Of a stretch of 58,695 bases of DNA, positions 41,958-49,999 are shown one piece after another. Numbering within the stretch: position 1 is the first letter of the stretch; each line of letters opens with the position of its first letter. The stretch lies in assembly GCA_900756035.1 (NCBI GenBank), contig CAAEIR010000048.1, positions 1-58,695 on the forward strand. Direction: 5' to 3'. Source of the stretch: an uncultured Anaerostipes sp. Its GTDB lineage: Bacteria > Bacillota > Clostridia > Lachnospirales > Lachnospiraceae. Under the pieces are notes generated by a model. It saw only the letters and a list, made by a program, of their open reading frames with translations. It was not told where the DNA came from and did no database searches. The position numbers and the translations under genes were made by a program.

Positions 41958-42419
41958 ATGCACTATAAACAAGGACGGGAACTGAAAGAATTCGATTTTT
42001 TATATAAAGAGATTGATGAGAGTTATCACAACATTGCTCTTTCTCTGGGGCTTACAGATACTGCATTTCTGATTTTATATTGTCTTGTGGAACTTGGAGA
42101 CGGATGTCTTCAGAAAGATATTTGCGAAATGTACTGTATGAGCAAGCAAACCGTAAACTCCTCTGTCAAATCGTTAGAGACCAAAGGTTTCTTAAAAAGA
42201 GTTGCCGGAAAAGGACGGGATATGCATCTCTTTTTTACAGATTGGGGACTGGAGTTTGCCAATCGCCATATTGGTCCTGTAATCGAGATGGAGAATCATA
42301 CCTTTGCCTGTATGCCGGAACAGGAAAGGGAGGAGTTACTGCGTCTGACCAGAAAGTATTCGCAGATTTTTAAGGAACACGTTCAACTATTTCTAGAGGA
42401 GAATTCACATGCAAATTAG
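41958..42419 (+). CDS. MarR-family transcriptional regulator
   Basis: A 153-residue winged-helix regulator. The recognition region is QKDICEMYCMSKQTVNSSVKSLETKGFL in two helices, and the wing is KRVAGKGRDMHLFF. It likely represses its own operon through the two operators just upstream; in such pairs the ligand of the regulator is often a substrate of the efflux pump. It overlaps the MATE gene by 11 nt. AGGAGG precedes the ATG. Confidence 0.92.
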   Translation: MHYKQGRELKEFDFLYKEIDESYHNIALSLGLTDTAFLILYCLVELGDGCLQKDICEMYCMSKQTVNSSVKSLETKGFLKRVAGKGRDMHLFFTDWGLEFANRHIGPVIEMENHTFACMPEQEREELLRLTRKYSQIFKEHVQLFLEENSHAN

Positions 42420-43743
42420 ATTATCTGATCATTTTACATATCAGCGGCTGATCCGCTTTGTTCTTCCATCGATTGTTATGATGATCTGCACTTCTATGTA
42501 CAGTATCGTGGATGGACTGTTTGTATCAAATTATGCCGGAAAGACTGCCTTTGCCGCCATTAATCTGGTCTTTCCTGTCTCTATGGGAGTGGCTGCCATC
42601 GGATTTATGATTGGCTCCGGCGGAAGTGCTATTGTCGCCAAGACACTGGGGGAAAAGAAAGAGGAAAAAGCAAATGAATATTTTTCTATGCTGATTTACA
42701 CTTCCCTGATTCTAAGCATCGTTTTATCAGTGATTGGTTTCTTCTCCATAGAACACATTTGCAGAGCCTTCGGCGCCTCGGGAGAGCTCTTAAAACACAG
42801 CAGTACTTACGGGCGTATTATGTTTATATCACAGCCTGCTTTTATGATGCAGACTATTTTTTATAACTTTTTTATTACTGCAGAAAAACCTTCTTACAGC
42901 TTAAGATTATCTCTGACCTCCGGTCTGATTAATATTTTATTCGACTACCTGTTTATCGGAGTTCTCAATTATGGAGTTGCAGGTGCTGCCATTGCCACTG
43001 CTATGGGTGAATTTGTGGGAGGACTCTTCCCTCTTTTCTATTTTTCCAGAAAAAACAGCAGTCGGCTTCGCCTTGTAAAACCTGTATTCTATCCTAAAGT
43101 TTTACTGTATACCTGTTTAAACGGTTCCTCTGAATTTATGACAAATGCCTCTTCTTCTGTGGTAAATATGCTCTACAACCATCAGTTGATGAAAATCGCA
43201 GGGGAAAACGGAGTCGCCGCCTACGGCGTCATCATGTATGCCAATTTTATATTTTCTGCAATTTACCTGGGATACTCTATGGGAAGCGCCCCGATTACCA
43301 GTTATCATTACGGCGCCGGAAATCATTCTGAACTGAAAAATATGTTAAGAAAGAGTTTGTCCCTTCTTGCAATGCCCGGATGCCCCCTGACTATTATCTC
43401 TGAACTCTTTGCCTATCCGCTGATTCATATTTTTGTCGGTTATGATAATGACTTATTTCTTATGACCCTCGGAGGATTCCGGCTTTATGCTCTTTCCTTC
43501 CTGATTAACGGTGTGAATATCTGGGCATCGTCTTTCTTTACTGCCCTTAACAATGGACTGGTATCCGGACTAATTGCCTTTCTTAGAACTCTTCTGTTCC
43601 AGATTGGTTCCATTATGATCCTTCCGCTCCTTCTGGGTCTCAATGGCATCTGGCTGTCCGTTGTTACGGCAGAACTGCTAACTTTGATTATCAGTACTTA
43701 CTTTCTAAGAAGCAGGCGTAAACAGTATCACTATGCCTCTTAG
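42409..43743 (+). CDS. MATE-family multidrug/sodium efflux transporter
   Basis: A 444-residue, 12-helix membrane protein of the MATE group (MepA-like). MCTSMYSIVDGLFVSNYAG and AAIGFMIGSGGSAIVAKTLG are family motifs in the first half; a matching second half starts near residue 235. It exports cationic compounds using Na+ or H+. It is co-transcribed and translationally coupled with the MarR regulator. Confidence 0.92.
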   Translation: MQIRLSDHFTYQRLIRFVLPSIVMMICTSMYSIVDGLFVSNYAGKTAFAAINLVFPVSMGVAAIGFMIGSGGSAIVAKTLGEKKEEKANEYFSMLIYTSLILSIVLSVIGFFSIEHICRAFGASGELLKHSSTYGRIMFISQPAFMMQTIFYNFFITAEKPSYSLRLSLTSGLINILFDYLFIGVLNYGVAGAAIATAMGEFVGGLFPLFYFSRKNSSRLRLVKPVFYPKVLLYTCLNGSSEFMTNASSSVVNMLYNHQLMKIAGENGVAAYGVIMYANFIFSAIYLGYSMGSAPITSYHYGAGNHSELKNMLRKSLSLLAMPGCPLTIISELFAYPLIHIFVGYDNDLFLMTLGGFRLYALSFLINGVNIWASSFFTALNNGLVSGLIAFLRTLLFQIGSIMILPLLLGLNGIWLSVVTAELLTLIISTYFLRSRRKQYHYAS

Positions 43744-43757
43744 AAAATTACATAAAA

Positions 43758-43785
43758 TTGACAAAACTCTCGTTTATGCTATAAT
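43758..43785 (+). promoter_or_regulatory. Promoter of the methyltransferase gene
   Basis: TTGACA (43758-43763), 16-nt spacer, TATAAT (43780-43785) with TGC before it (extended -10). The leader is about 70 nt. Confidence 0.6.
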
Positions 43786-43863
43786 CCCTTTTAGCTCATA
43801 TTTTATTTTTTGAAATATTTGGTATAATGAAAAAAACCATTGGGCGTATGAAAGGAGTTTCCT

Positions 43864-44394
43864 ATGAAAGATGCTTTACGGGATGAAATGATTAAAAAAA
43901 TATGTGTCCGGGACGGTGATAATATTTTAGATGTTGGATGCGGCGACGGAACTTTTCTGCACGAACTGACTCGCTGGAAAGATGTTGACGGCTATGGAAT
44001 CGATGAGTCCGAACATAATATTGAGGCTGCCCAATCCGGCTGGCCGGATCTTCATTTTGAAACGGGCTACAGTGATTTTCTCAAATTTGATGACAATAGT
44101 TTCCGAATCATTACTGTATGTGATGATTTCCATACATTTAAAAATCCGGAAAAATTTATTGAGGAAGCTGCCAGAGTTCTGGTTCCCGGCGGACGACTGT
44201 ATATTGGCGAAGCTGCACTTTGGGAACCTCTTAGGATCGCTTCCAACCTTCCGAGTTATCTGACTTCCGGTGATAACCGGCGTCATTCTACTTACGAGAT
44301 CCTCAATTATTTCAAAAATGCAGGACTTACCAAATTCCGTGTATATAAGAAGAAACGACTGCTCTTAATTTCAGCAAAAAAGAATTCTGAATAA
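43864..44394 (+). CDS. Class I SAM-dependent methyltransferase
   Basis: A 176-residue Rossmann-fold methyltransferase. Motif I is ILDVGCGDGTFLHEL, motif II has the acidic YGIDESEHNI, and VLVPGGRLYIGEAALWE is motif III-like. The substrate is unknown; the size and sequence are like small UbiE/Methyltransf_11 proteins. GAAAGGAG precedes the ATG. It is a single gene between its own promoter and a bidirectional terminator. Confidence 0.87.
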   Translation: MKDALRDEMIKKICVRDGDNILDVGCGDGTFLHELTRWKDVDGYGIDESEHNIEAAQSGWPDLHFETGYSDFLKFDDNSFRIITVCDDFHTFKNPEKFIEEAARVLVPGGRLYIGEAALWEPLRIASNLPSYLTSGDNRRHSTYEILNYFKNAGLTKFRVYKKKRLLLISAKKNSE

Positions 44395-44422
44395 GCATGT
44401 CTGAAAAACGAATCAACACTTT

Positions 44423-44454
44423 ACGGCAGATCGCTATTGATCTGCCGTTTTTGT
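44423..44454. terminator. Bidirectional terminator between the methyltransferase and spoIIR genes
   Basis: ACGGCAGATC (44423-44432) and GATCTGCCGT (44439-44448) with T run, between convergent genes. Confidence 0.85.
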
Positions 44455-45044
44455 TATAACAGCCATCCAAAGTACCGGCTTCTCTGCAGTTTTTCCACAG
44501 TATAGCGCCCGAGAATTTTCTCCATTTTTTTCTTTGCCTTTTGATTAATTTCAACTTCGTCATCTTTGGTAACACACAAATCCGGAAACATTACACACCA
44601 CCAGTTGTGACCCTGTGCTTTTCCAAGATTTACCCTTACCGCATCATAGACTCCCGCAGGAAACGTATAATCTCCATATGTCTTTTCCGGAAATTCTTCT
44701 TCTGTAAAACAGACGGTCACTGTCTGTCTGACTCCATACTGTTTTAATGTCTGCTCCGCTGTTTTTTGAATTCCATTCTTTTTCTTTTTTAATAATTCCA
44801 AAGCTTCTTCCTTTGTATCTGCCGATTCCATATAAGGACTCACATAATCAATCACCGCATCCCGCACTTTCAGCTTATATGCCTGATCGCTTTTTTGATT
44901 ACTGTTCGCACGTACATGAAACCGAATCAGATTCTCCTTTAAATTATGTTCTATTTTTTCTGAAGAGCTCTTCTTTCCCACTGCAATACATAAAATAACA
45001 ACAGTAAAAAACAGGCATCCTCTGACTATGAGTTTCTTTTTCAT
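44454..45044 (-). CDS. spoIIR: Stage II sporulation protein R
   Basis: About 196 residues. SpoIIR is made in the forespore and secreted to trigger SpoIIGA processing of pro-sigma-E in the mother cell. The signal helix is followed by the hallmark LIRFHVRANSN, DQAYKLKVRDAV, then GHNWWCVMFPDLC. The ATG at 45044 gives a natural signal peptide but has no clear ribosome binding site and lies in the loop of a long hairpin. A TTG at 45080, with a weak AGGG, is the alternative start and would place the hairpin inside the coding region. Its presence is good evidence for a spore former. Confidence 0.92.
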   Translation of the reverse strand: MKKKLIVRGCLFFTVVILCIAVGKKSSSEKIEHNLKENLIRFHVRANSNQKSDQAYKLKVRDAVIDYVSPYMESADTKEEALELLKKKKNGIQKTAEQTLKQYGVRQTVTVCFTEEEFPEKTYGDYTFPAGVYDAVRVNLGKAQGHNWWCVMFPDLCVTKDDEVEINQKAKKKMEKILGRYTVEKLQRSRYFGWLL

Positions 45045-45062
45045 AACCAGAGGATGCCCTGT
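45006..45062 (-). terminator. Terminator-like hairpin spanning the spoIIR start
   Basis: On the minus strand ACAGGGCATCCTCTG (45062-45048) pairs with CAGAGGATGCCTGT (45024-45011), one bulge, followed by a T run. It can terminate transcripts of the upstream NhaC gene, yet the spoIIR ATG (45044-45042) lies in its loop. Confidence 0.65.
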
Positions 45063-45104
45063 TTTTCTCTTTTTATTCAAATGTCCCTATCAGATGTGAA
45101 ATGA

Positions 45105-46610
45105 TTATGCTGCAAATAAGAATCCGGCAATCAGATAAAGTGGTGCCGTAATCACTGCCGCTATTACAAAATACGGCTGTGATGTAATATATTGAGCATA
45201 TGGTTTTACTCTGGCACCCTTTGCCGATACAACACCTGCATCAGAAACAACACAGGCATTTGCTCCAAAGAGACTGGCAGAAATAACAGCCCCGAGAGTC
45301 AGAGGAATATTTGCGCCGATCATCGGCAGCACCACCATAAGAATCGGTATCGCTATCTGATACAACGTATAATTCAAACTATATAAATATTCGGTACAAC
45401 TAAAAAATACAAAAAAGATAAACGGTATCAGGCTGACATAAGGAATTGCCCGGCATACCTGCCCCACAAAGGACTCCATTCCCATGTCATACATTACTGT
45501 CTGCATGGCATATCCGATAATCAGAATAATCGTCATCTCTACCATATCCATACATCCGTCTACCACACACTTTGTATACTCTCCAATCGTAAAGATCCCC
45601 TGAAGAACAAACAGAACCCCTGTAATAAACGTAGCTGCCCCAAACGCAAGAAACGCATCGTATTCGAAATAGACAAGGAAGAATGCAATAGACAGCATCG
45701 GCAGAACCAGATTCAGCAGACTCACATTCTGCCTTCTCGGATCTTCAGTCCAATCCTCTTCTTCGTCCTCTTCCCCTTCAGTGGCATCTCCCATCTGTAT
45801 TCCTTTCTGTGCCATGGCATATGCTTTCTTCATCATTCCGATTTTAGGAAAAAGTCCGATTGCAAATAAAAAAGCTATGATACATGCAATAAATGCGAAA
45901 AACATATATGGAATCGTCTGTACAAAGATATCTGCAGCTTCTGCTACATTTTTCACATTTTTTGCCTCGGCAATCTGGTAAATTACAAAATAACCCCATG
46001 CTCCAAAAGGAAGAATCTGCGAAACACAGGTACTAAATGTCCGCACAACAAATGCCAGGGCAACTCTGGGACGCTTCATGCTCTCAATGAGTCCTGAAAA
46101 AGCCGCTCCGGAAGTTAATGCTGATACATAATCGTCAATGGACATTACGCCTGAATAAACTGCGGAAGTTCCAAGTATCAGTTTCTCATTCTTACCGAAC
46201 TTCCTTGTTACCGTCTCTGTAAAACTTTTCATGGTACCACTCCTCTCCAGAGCGAGAATCATCCCTCCGCACAGCATAAATGACATATACATACTGATTG
46301 TTTCCTGATCCTGCAAATTCAGAGATATATCTTTCAAAAAGCCCAAAAACGCACCCTCTTTATGCCACATAATATACATGGATAATGTGCCCATAACAAG
46401 ACTTTCCATCACATCTTTGCTTACCAGCGCATAAATAAAAAGTCCTGCCAGAGGAAGCATAATCAGAACACTGCCCTCAACCACACTCTTTGGCAGCACC
46501 CATAGAATTACCTGAAACATAATCCAAAAAACCCAAAGCCTGAAGCGTTTCGCATCGATTCTTTTCGGATTCATATAGTAAATAATTCTCTGCAAAATAT
46601 TTAATTTCAT
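45105..46610 (-). CDS. NhaC-family Na+/H+ antiporter
   Basis: A 501-residue membrane protein with about eleven to twelve helices. TSAVYSGVMSIDDYVSALTSG and FSTCVSQILPFGAWGYFV mark the NhaC group (each in one helix); an acidic cytoplasmic loop (EGEEDEEEDW) is near the middle. In this family it exchanges Na+ for H+ or solutes for ions (some members carry malate/lactate or amino acids), so the exact substrate is open. No strong ribosome binding site is seen near the ATG at 46610 (GAAGGG at 13 nt). Confidence 0.88.
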   Translation of the reverse strand: MKLNILQRIIYYMNPKRIDAKRFRLWVFWIMFQVILWVLPKSVVEGSVLIMLPLAGLFIYALVSKDVMESLVMGTLSMYIMWHKEGAFLGFLKDISLNLQDQETISMYMSFMLCGGMILALERSGTMKSFTETVTRKFGKNEKLILGTSAVYSGVMSIDDYVSALTSGAAFSGLIESMKRPRVALAFVVRTFSTCVSQILPFGAWGYFVIYQIAEAKNVKNVAEAADIFVQTIPYMFFAFIACIIAFLFAIGLFPKIGMMKKAYAMAQKGIQMGDATEGEEDEEEDWTEDPRRQNVSLLNLVLPMLSIAFFLVYFEYDAFLAFGAATFITGVLFVLQGIFTIGEYTKCVVDGCMDMVEMTIILIIGYAMQTVMYDMGMESFVGQVCRAIPYVSLIPFIFFVFFSCTEYLYSLNYTLYQIAIPILMVVLPMIGANIPLTLGAVISASLFGANACVVSDAGVVSAKGARVKPYAQYITSQPYFVIAAVITAPLYLIAGFLFAA

Positions 46611-46722
46611 AGTAATATGATTCCCTTCATTTTTATGAGATCATAACACCATTTTTTAAAAAATTCAATATTTTTGTTTGCTCCTTCATCGCTGACAAAT
46701 TTATGAAAATTCAAATTAAGGG

Positions 46723-46751
46723 TTGACGAATCTCTTTTCCTGTAGTATTTT
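46723..46751 (+). promoter_or_regulatory. Promoter of the ZTP riboswitch-pfl operon
   Basis: TTGACG (46723-46728), 17-nt spacer, TATTTT (46746-46751). Transcription would start right at the riboswitch. Confidence 0.65.
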
Positions 46752-46756
46752 AAAGC

Positions 46757-46860
46757 TACAAGGTCATATGACTGACGGAACAGGTGGAATTAACCACATG
46801 GAGTATGATCATTTATTGCCGACCGTCTGGGCACTCTGCCTGGACGTGCGGCTTTTTTTA
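46757..46860 (+). promoter_or_regulatory. ZTP riboswitch (pfl motif) with intrinsic terminator
   Basis: The conserved pfl-motif pieces are visible in order: CATATGACTGACGGAA, GGTGGAATTAACCAC, ATGGAGTATGATCA, and the 3' core GACCGTCTGGGCA. The core is also the 5' arm of a terminator, GCCGACCGTC (46818-46827) with GGACGTGCGGC (46842-46852), followed by seven Ts. ZTP binding stabilises the aptamer pseudoknot and prevents the terminator, so the genes are on when the purine intermediate ZMP/ZTP accumulates, a sign of low 10-formyl-tetrahydrofolate. It lies about 90 nt upstream of pflA. The rest of the 338-nt gap (46611-46720) shows nothing. Confidence 0.9.
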
Positions 46861-46948
46861 TCTACATGAGAGACACATCTTCAAGAACCACATTTCAGGC
46901 AATATCCAAGACTCATAATAACACATATGAAATTAAGGAGGAAAACCT

Positions 46949-47668
46949 ATGACAGTTGGCAGCGTCCACTCTATTGAATCCATGGGATTGGTAGACGGAC
47001 CCGGAATCCGGACTGTAGTATTTTTTCAGGGCTGTGCTCTTCGCTGCAGATTTTGCCATAATCCAGATACCTGGTCCTTTTCCGGCGGGGAAACTTACAC
47101 TCCCGAACAGCTTGTAAAAAAAATCAGCCGTTTTAAGCCATATTTTAAAGACAATGGCGGGGTTACTTTTTCCGGAGGAGAACCTTTAATGCAGCCACAG
47201 TTTCTGACAGAAGTCCTAAAACTGTGCAGGCAGGAGGGAATTCACACCTGCATTGATACGGCAGGGTATGGATTAGGAAGCTATGATGAGATTTTGTCTA
47301 ACACAGATCTCGTACTTCTGGATTTGAAACACATCCACGAGGCAGACTATCAGAAAATGACCGGTAAACCAATGGAGCACTTTTTACAATTCTTAGATGC
47401 ACTAAAAAGACATCAGACAGACATTTGGATTCGCCATGTTGTTGTTCCCGGACTCACGGACAGCAAAGCTCACATGGAAGCTTTGAGAGACTACATTCAG
47501 ACGATTCCGAACGTGCAAAAAGTGGAATTACTCCCCTATCATCTTCTCGGCACCAATAAATATGAAATTATGAATCTTCCTTACTCCCTGGAGGGCGTTC
47601 CCGCCATGGACAAGGACCAAACAAAGAAATTGCAGGAAACCTATTTTAATGGAGGAAAATCATGTTAA
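46949..47668 (+). CDS. pflA: Pyruvate formate-lyase activating enzyme
   Basis: A 239-residue radical SAM enzyme that installs the glycyl radical on PflB. The cluster motif is GCALRCRFCHNPDTW (CxxxCxxC), with VTFSGGEPLMQP as the GGEP SAM motif and a typical VRHVVVPG-like IRHVVVPGLT. AAGGAGG precedes the ATG. Its stop overlaps the pflB start by 7 nt. It is controlled by the upstream ZTP riboswitch. Confidence 0.95.
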   Translation: MTVGSVHSIESMGLVDGPGIRTVVFFQGCALRCRFCHNPDTWSFSGGETYTPEQLVKKISRFKPYFKDNGGVTFSGGEPLMQPQFLTEVLKLCRQEGIHTCIDTAGYGLGSYDEILSNTDLVLLDLKHIHEADYQKMTGKPMEHFLQFLDALKRHQTDIWIRHVVVPGLTDSKAHMEALRDYIQTIPNVQKVELLPYHLLGTNKYEIMNLPYSLEGVPAMDKDQTKKLQETYFNGGKSC

Positions 47669-49893
47669 AAGAATGGATTGGATTTCACGACGGCGAATGG
47701 ACAAAAGAAACAAACGTCAGAGACTTTATTCAGAAAAACTATACACTTTATGAAGGAGATGATTCCTTCCTTGCCGGAATATCCGATAAAACAAAAAAGG
47801 TATGGGACAGATGTGAAGAACTTCTTGCTGAGGAATTAAAAAACGGCGGAGTTCTGGATGTAGAAACGGATATCGTATCCGGAATTACAAACTTTGCTCC
47901 TGGTTATATTGATAAAGACAACGAAGTGATTGTCGGGCTTCAGACAGATGCCCCTCTGAAACGTATTGTCAACTTATATGGCGGAAAGAGAATGGCTCAC
48001 CAGTCTCTGGAACAATATGGGTACAAACTGAATCCGGAAATTGACCGTCACTTCGATGAATACCGCAAAACACATAACGAAGGTGTTTTTGACGCTTACC
48101 CGAAACGCACCCGCCTTGCAAGAACTGCCGGACTCTTAACAGGACTTCCGGATGCTTACGGACGTGGACGTATTATCGGTGATTACCGTCGTGTGGCACT
48201 CTACGGAATTGATTATTTAATAGAAGAAAAACAAAAAGATCTTGATCTGGCAGACGGTCCGATGAGCGAAGATCGAATTCGTATGCGCGAGGAGCTTTCT
48301 GAACAGATCCGCGCTCTTGGAAAAATGAAAGAGATGGCAGCTTCTTATGGAATTGACCTTTCAAAACCATCTTCCAATGCAAAAGAAGCTGTACAGGCTG
48401 TTTATATGGGATATCTTGCCGGAACAAAAGAAAATAACGGAGCAGCGACTTCTCTGGGACGTACCTCTACCTTCCTTGATATTTATATTCAGAGAGACTT
48501 AGAAAACGGAGTAATCACAGAGGAAGAGGCTCAGGAGCTGGTTGATCAGTTTATTATCAAACTTCGTCTGACCAGACACTTAAGAACTCCTGAATATGAC
48601 GAATTATTTGGCGGAGATCCAACATGGGTTACAGAATCCATCGGTGGAGTCAGCGTCAATGGAAAACCTCTTGTTACAAAGAACTCTTTCCGTTACCTGC
48701 ACACCTTATATAATCTCGGAACTTCTCCGGAGCCAAACCTTACTGTATTATGGTCTGAGAAACTTCCGGCAAACTTTAAACGTTTTTGCTCTAAAGTATC
48801 CATTGATACGGATTCCATTCAGTATGAAAATGATGATGTTATGCGCCCGGTATACGGTGATGACTATGCTATCGCCTGCTGTGTATCTGCCATGAAAGTC
48901 GGAAAACAGACACAGTTATTCGGAGCAAGATGCAACCTCGCAAAATCTCTGCTCTATGCTATTAACGGCGGAATTGACGAGAAGAAGGGAATTCAGGTAG
49001 TACCGGGAATCGAGCCGATTACAGATGATGTTCTGGATTTTGAAAAAGTCTGGGAAAATTACAAAAAAGTCATGGCATATGTGGCTGAACTCTATGTAGA
49101 CACTGTAAATATTATTCACTACATGCATGATAAATATGCTTACGAGGCAAGTCAGTTTGCTCTCCATGACACCAGCCTTGAGAGAATCGCTGCTTACGGA
49201 ATTGCCGGAATTTCCATTGCCGCTGACTCCCTGTCTGCGATCAAATATGCAAAAGTGAAGCCGATTCGCAATGAAAATGGTGTGGCCGTAGACTTTGAAA
49301 CCATCGGAGAATTCCCGAAATACGGTAATGATGATGACTTGGTCGATGACCTGGCAGTAAATACCGTAACTTTCTTCTCCAATGAACTTAAGAAACATCC
49401 TATTTACAGAAATGGTATTCATACACTGTCTGCCCTTACGATCACATCCAATGTTATGTACGGTAAGAAGACAGGTTCCACACCGGACGGAAGAAAACTT
49501 GGAGAACCTCTGGCTCCGGGAGCAAACCCGATGCATGGGCGGGATGCTAATGGCGCACTGGCTTCCTTAAACTCTGTTGCCAAGATTCCATACCGCGATG
49601 TATGCCAGGATGGTGTATCCAACACCTTCTCTATTGTTCCGGATGCTCTTGGAAAAGATAAAGAACAGCAAGAAAACAATTTAACCTCTATTCTGGATGG
49701 ATATTTTGTGCAGGGTGCACATCACTTAAATGTTAACGTTCTGCACAGAGAAACTCTGATGGATGCAATGGATCATCCTGAAAAATACCCTACATTAACT
49801 ATTCGTGTCTCCGGATATGCCGTAAACTTTAACCGCCTGTCCAGAGAACAGCAGGAAGAAGTTATCAGCAGAACCTTCCACCAGAGTATGTAA
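47662..49893 (+). CDS. pflB: Pyruvate formate-lyase (formate C-acetyltransferase)
   Basis: 743 residues, the usual size. It splits pyruvate with CoA to acetyl-CoA and formate under anaerobic conditions. The active-site Cys pair is in AIACCVSAMKVGKQ, and the C-terminal glycyl radical site is TIRVSGYAVNFNRL. It feeds formate into 10-formyl-tetrahydrofolate for purine synthesis, which explains the ZTP switch. Codon usage looks like that of a highly expressed gene. A strong terminator follows (49909-49956). Confidence 0.96.
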   Translation: MLKEWIGFHDGEWTKETNVRDFIQKNYTLYEGDDSFLAGISDKTKKVWDRCEELLAEELKNGGVLDVETDIVSGITNFAPGYIDKDNEVIVGLQTDAPLKRIVNLYGGKRMAHQSLEQYGYKLNPEIDRHFDEYRKTHNEGVFDAYPKRTRLARTAGLLTGLPDAYGRGRIIGDYRRVALYGIDYLIEEKQKDLDLADGPMSEDRIRMREELSEQIRALGKMKEMAASYGIDLSKPSSNAKEAVQAVYMGYLAGTKENNGAATSLGRTSTFLDIYIQRDLENGVITEEEAQELVDQFIIKLRLTRHLRTPEYDELFGGDPTWVTESIGGVSVNGKPLVTKNSFRYLHTLYNLGTSPEPNLTVLWSEKLPANFKRFCSKVSIDTDSIQYENDDVMRPVYGDDYAIACCVSAMKVGKQTQLFGARCNLAKSLLYAINGGIDEKKGIQVVPGIEPITDDVLDFEKVWENYKKVMAYVAELYVDTVNIIHYMHDKYAYEASQFALHDTSLERIAAYGIAGISIAADSLSAIKYAKVKPIRNENGVAVDFETIGEFPKYGNDDDLVDDLAVNTVTFFSNELKKHPIYRNGIHTLSALTITSNVMYGKKTGSTPDGRKLGEPLAPGANPMHGRDANGALASLNSVAKIPYRDVCQDGVSNTFSIVPDALGKDKEQQENNLTSILDGYFVQGAHHLNVNVLHRETLMDAMDHPEKYPTLTIRVSGYAVNFNRLSREQQEEVISRTFHQSM

Positions 49894-49908
49894 TTATCCT
49901 GAACAGAC

Positions 49909-49956
49909 AAATCTCTCCGATTCCGGCTCTCTGCTGGACGGAGAGATTTTTTTCTT
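49909..49956 (+). terminator. Terminator after pflB
   Basis: AAATCTCTCCG (49909-49919) and CGGAGAGATTT (49939-49949), then a T run. Confidence 0.85.
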
Positions 49957-49999
49957 ATATAATAAAACGATGAAAAATATGAAACACAGGAGTTACACA

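Noticed and set aside
45082..45110. Sigma-F promoter for spoIIR (GCATA and GGGACA on the minus strand)
   Set aside because: The spacing is 18 nt and the -10 part lacks key bases of the sigma-F pattern; too weak to annotate.
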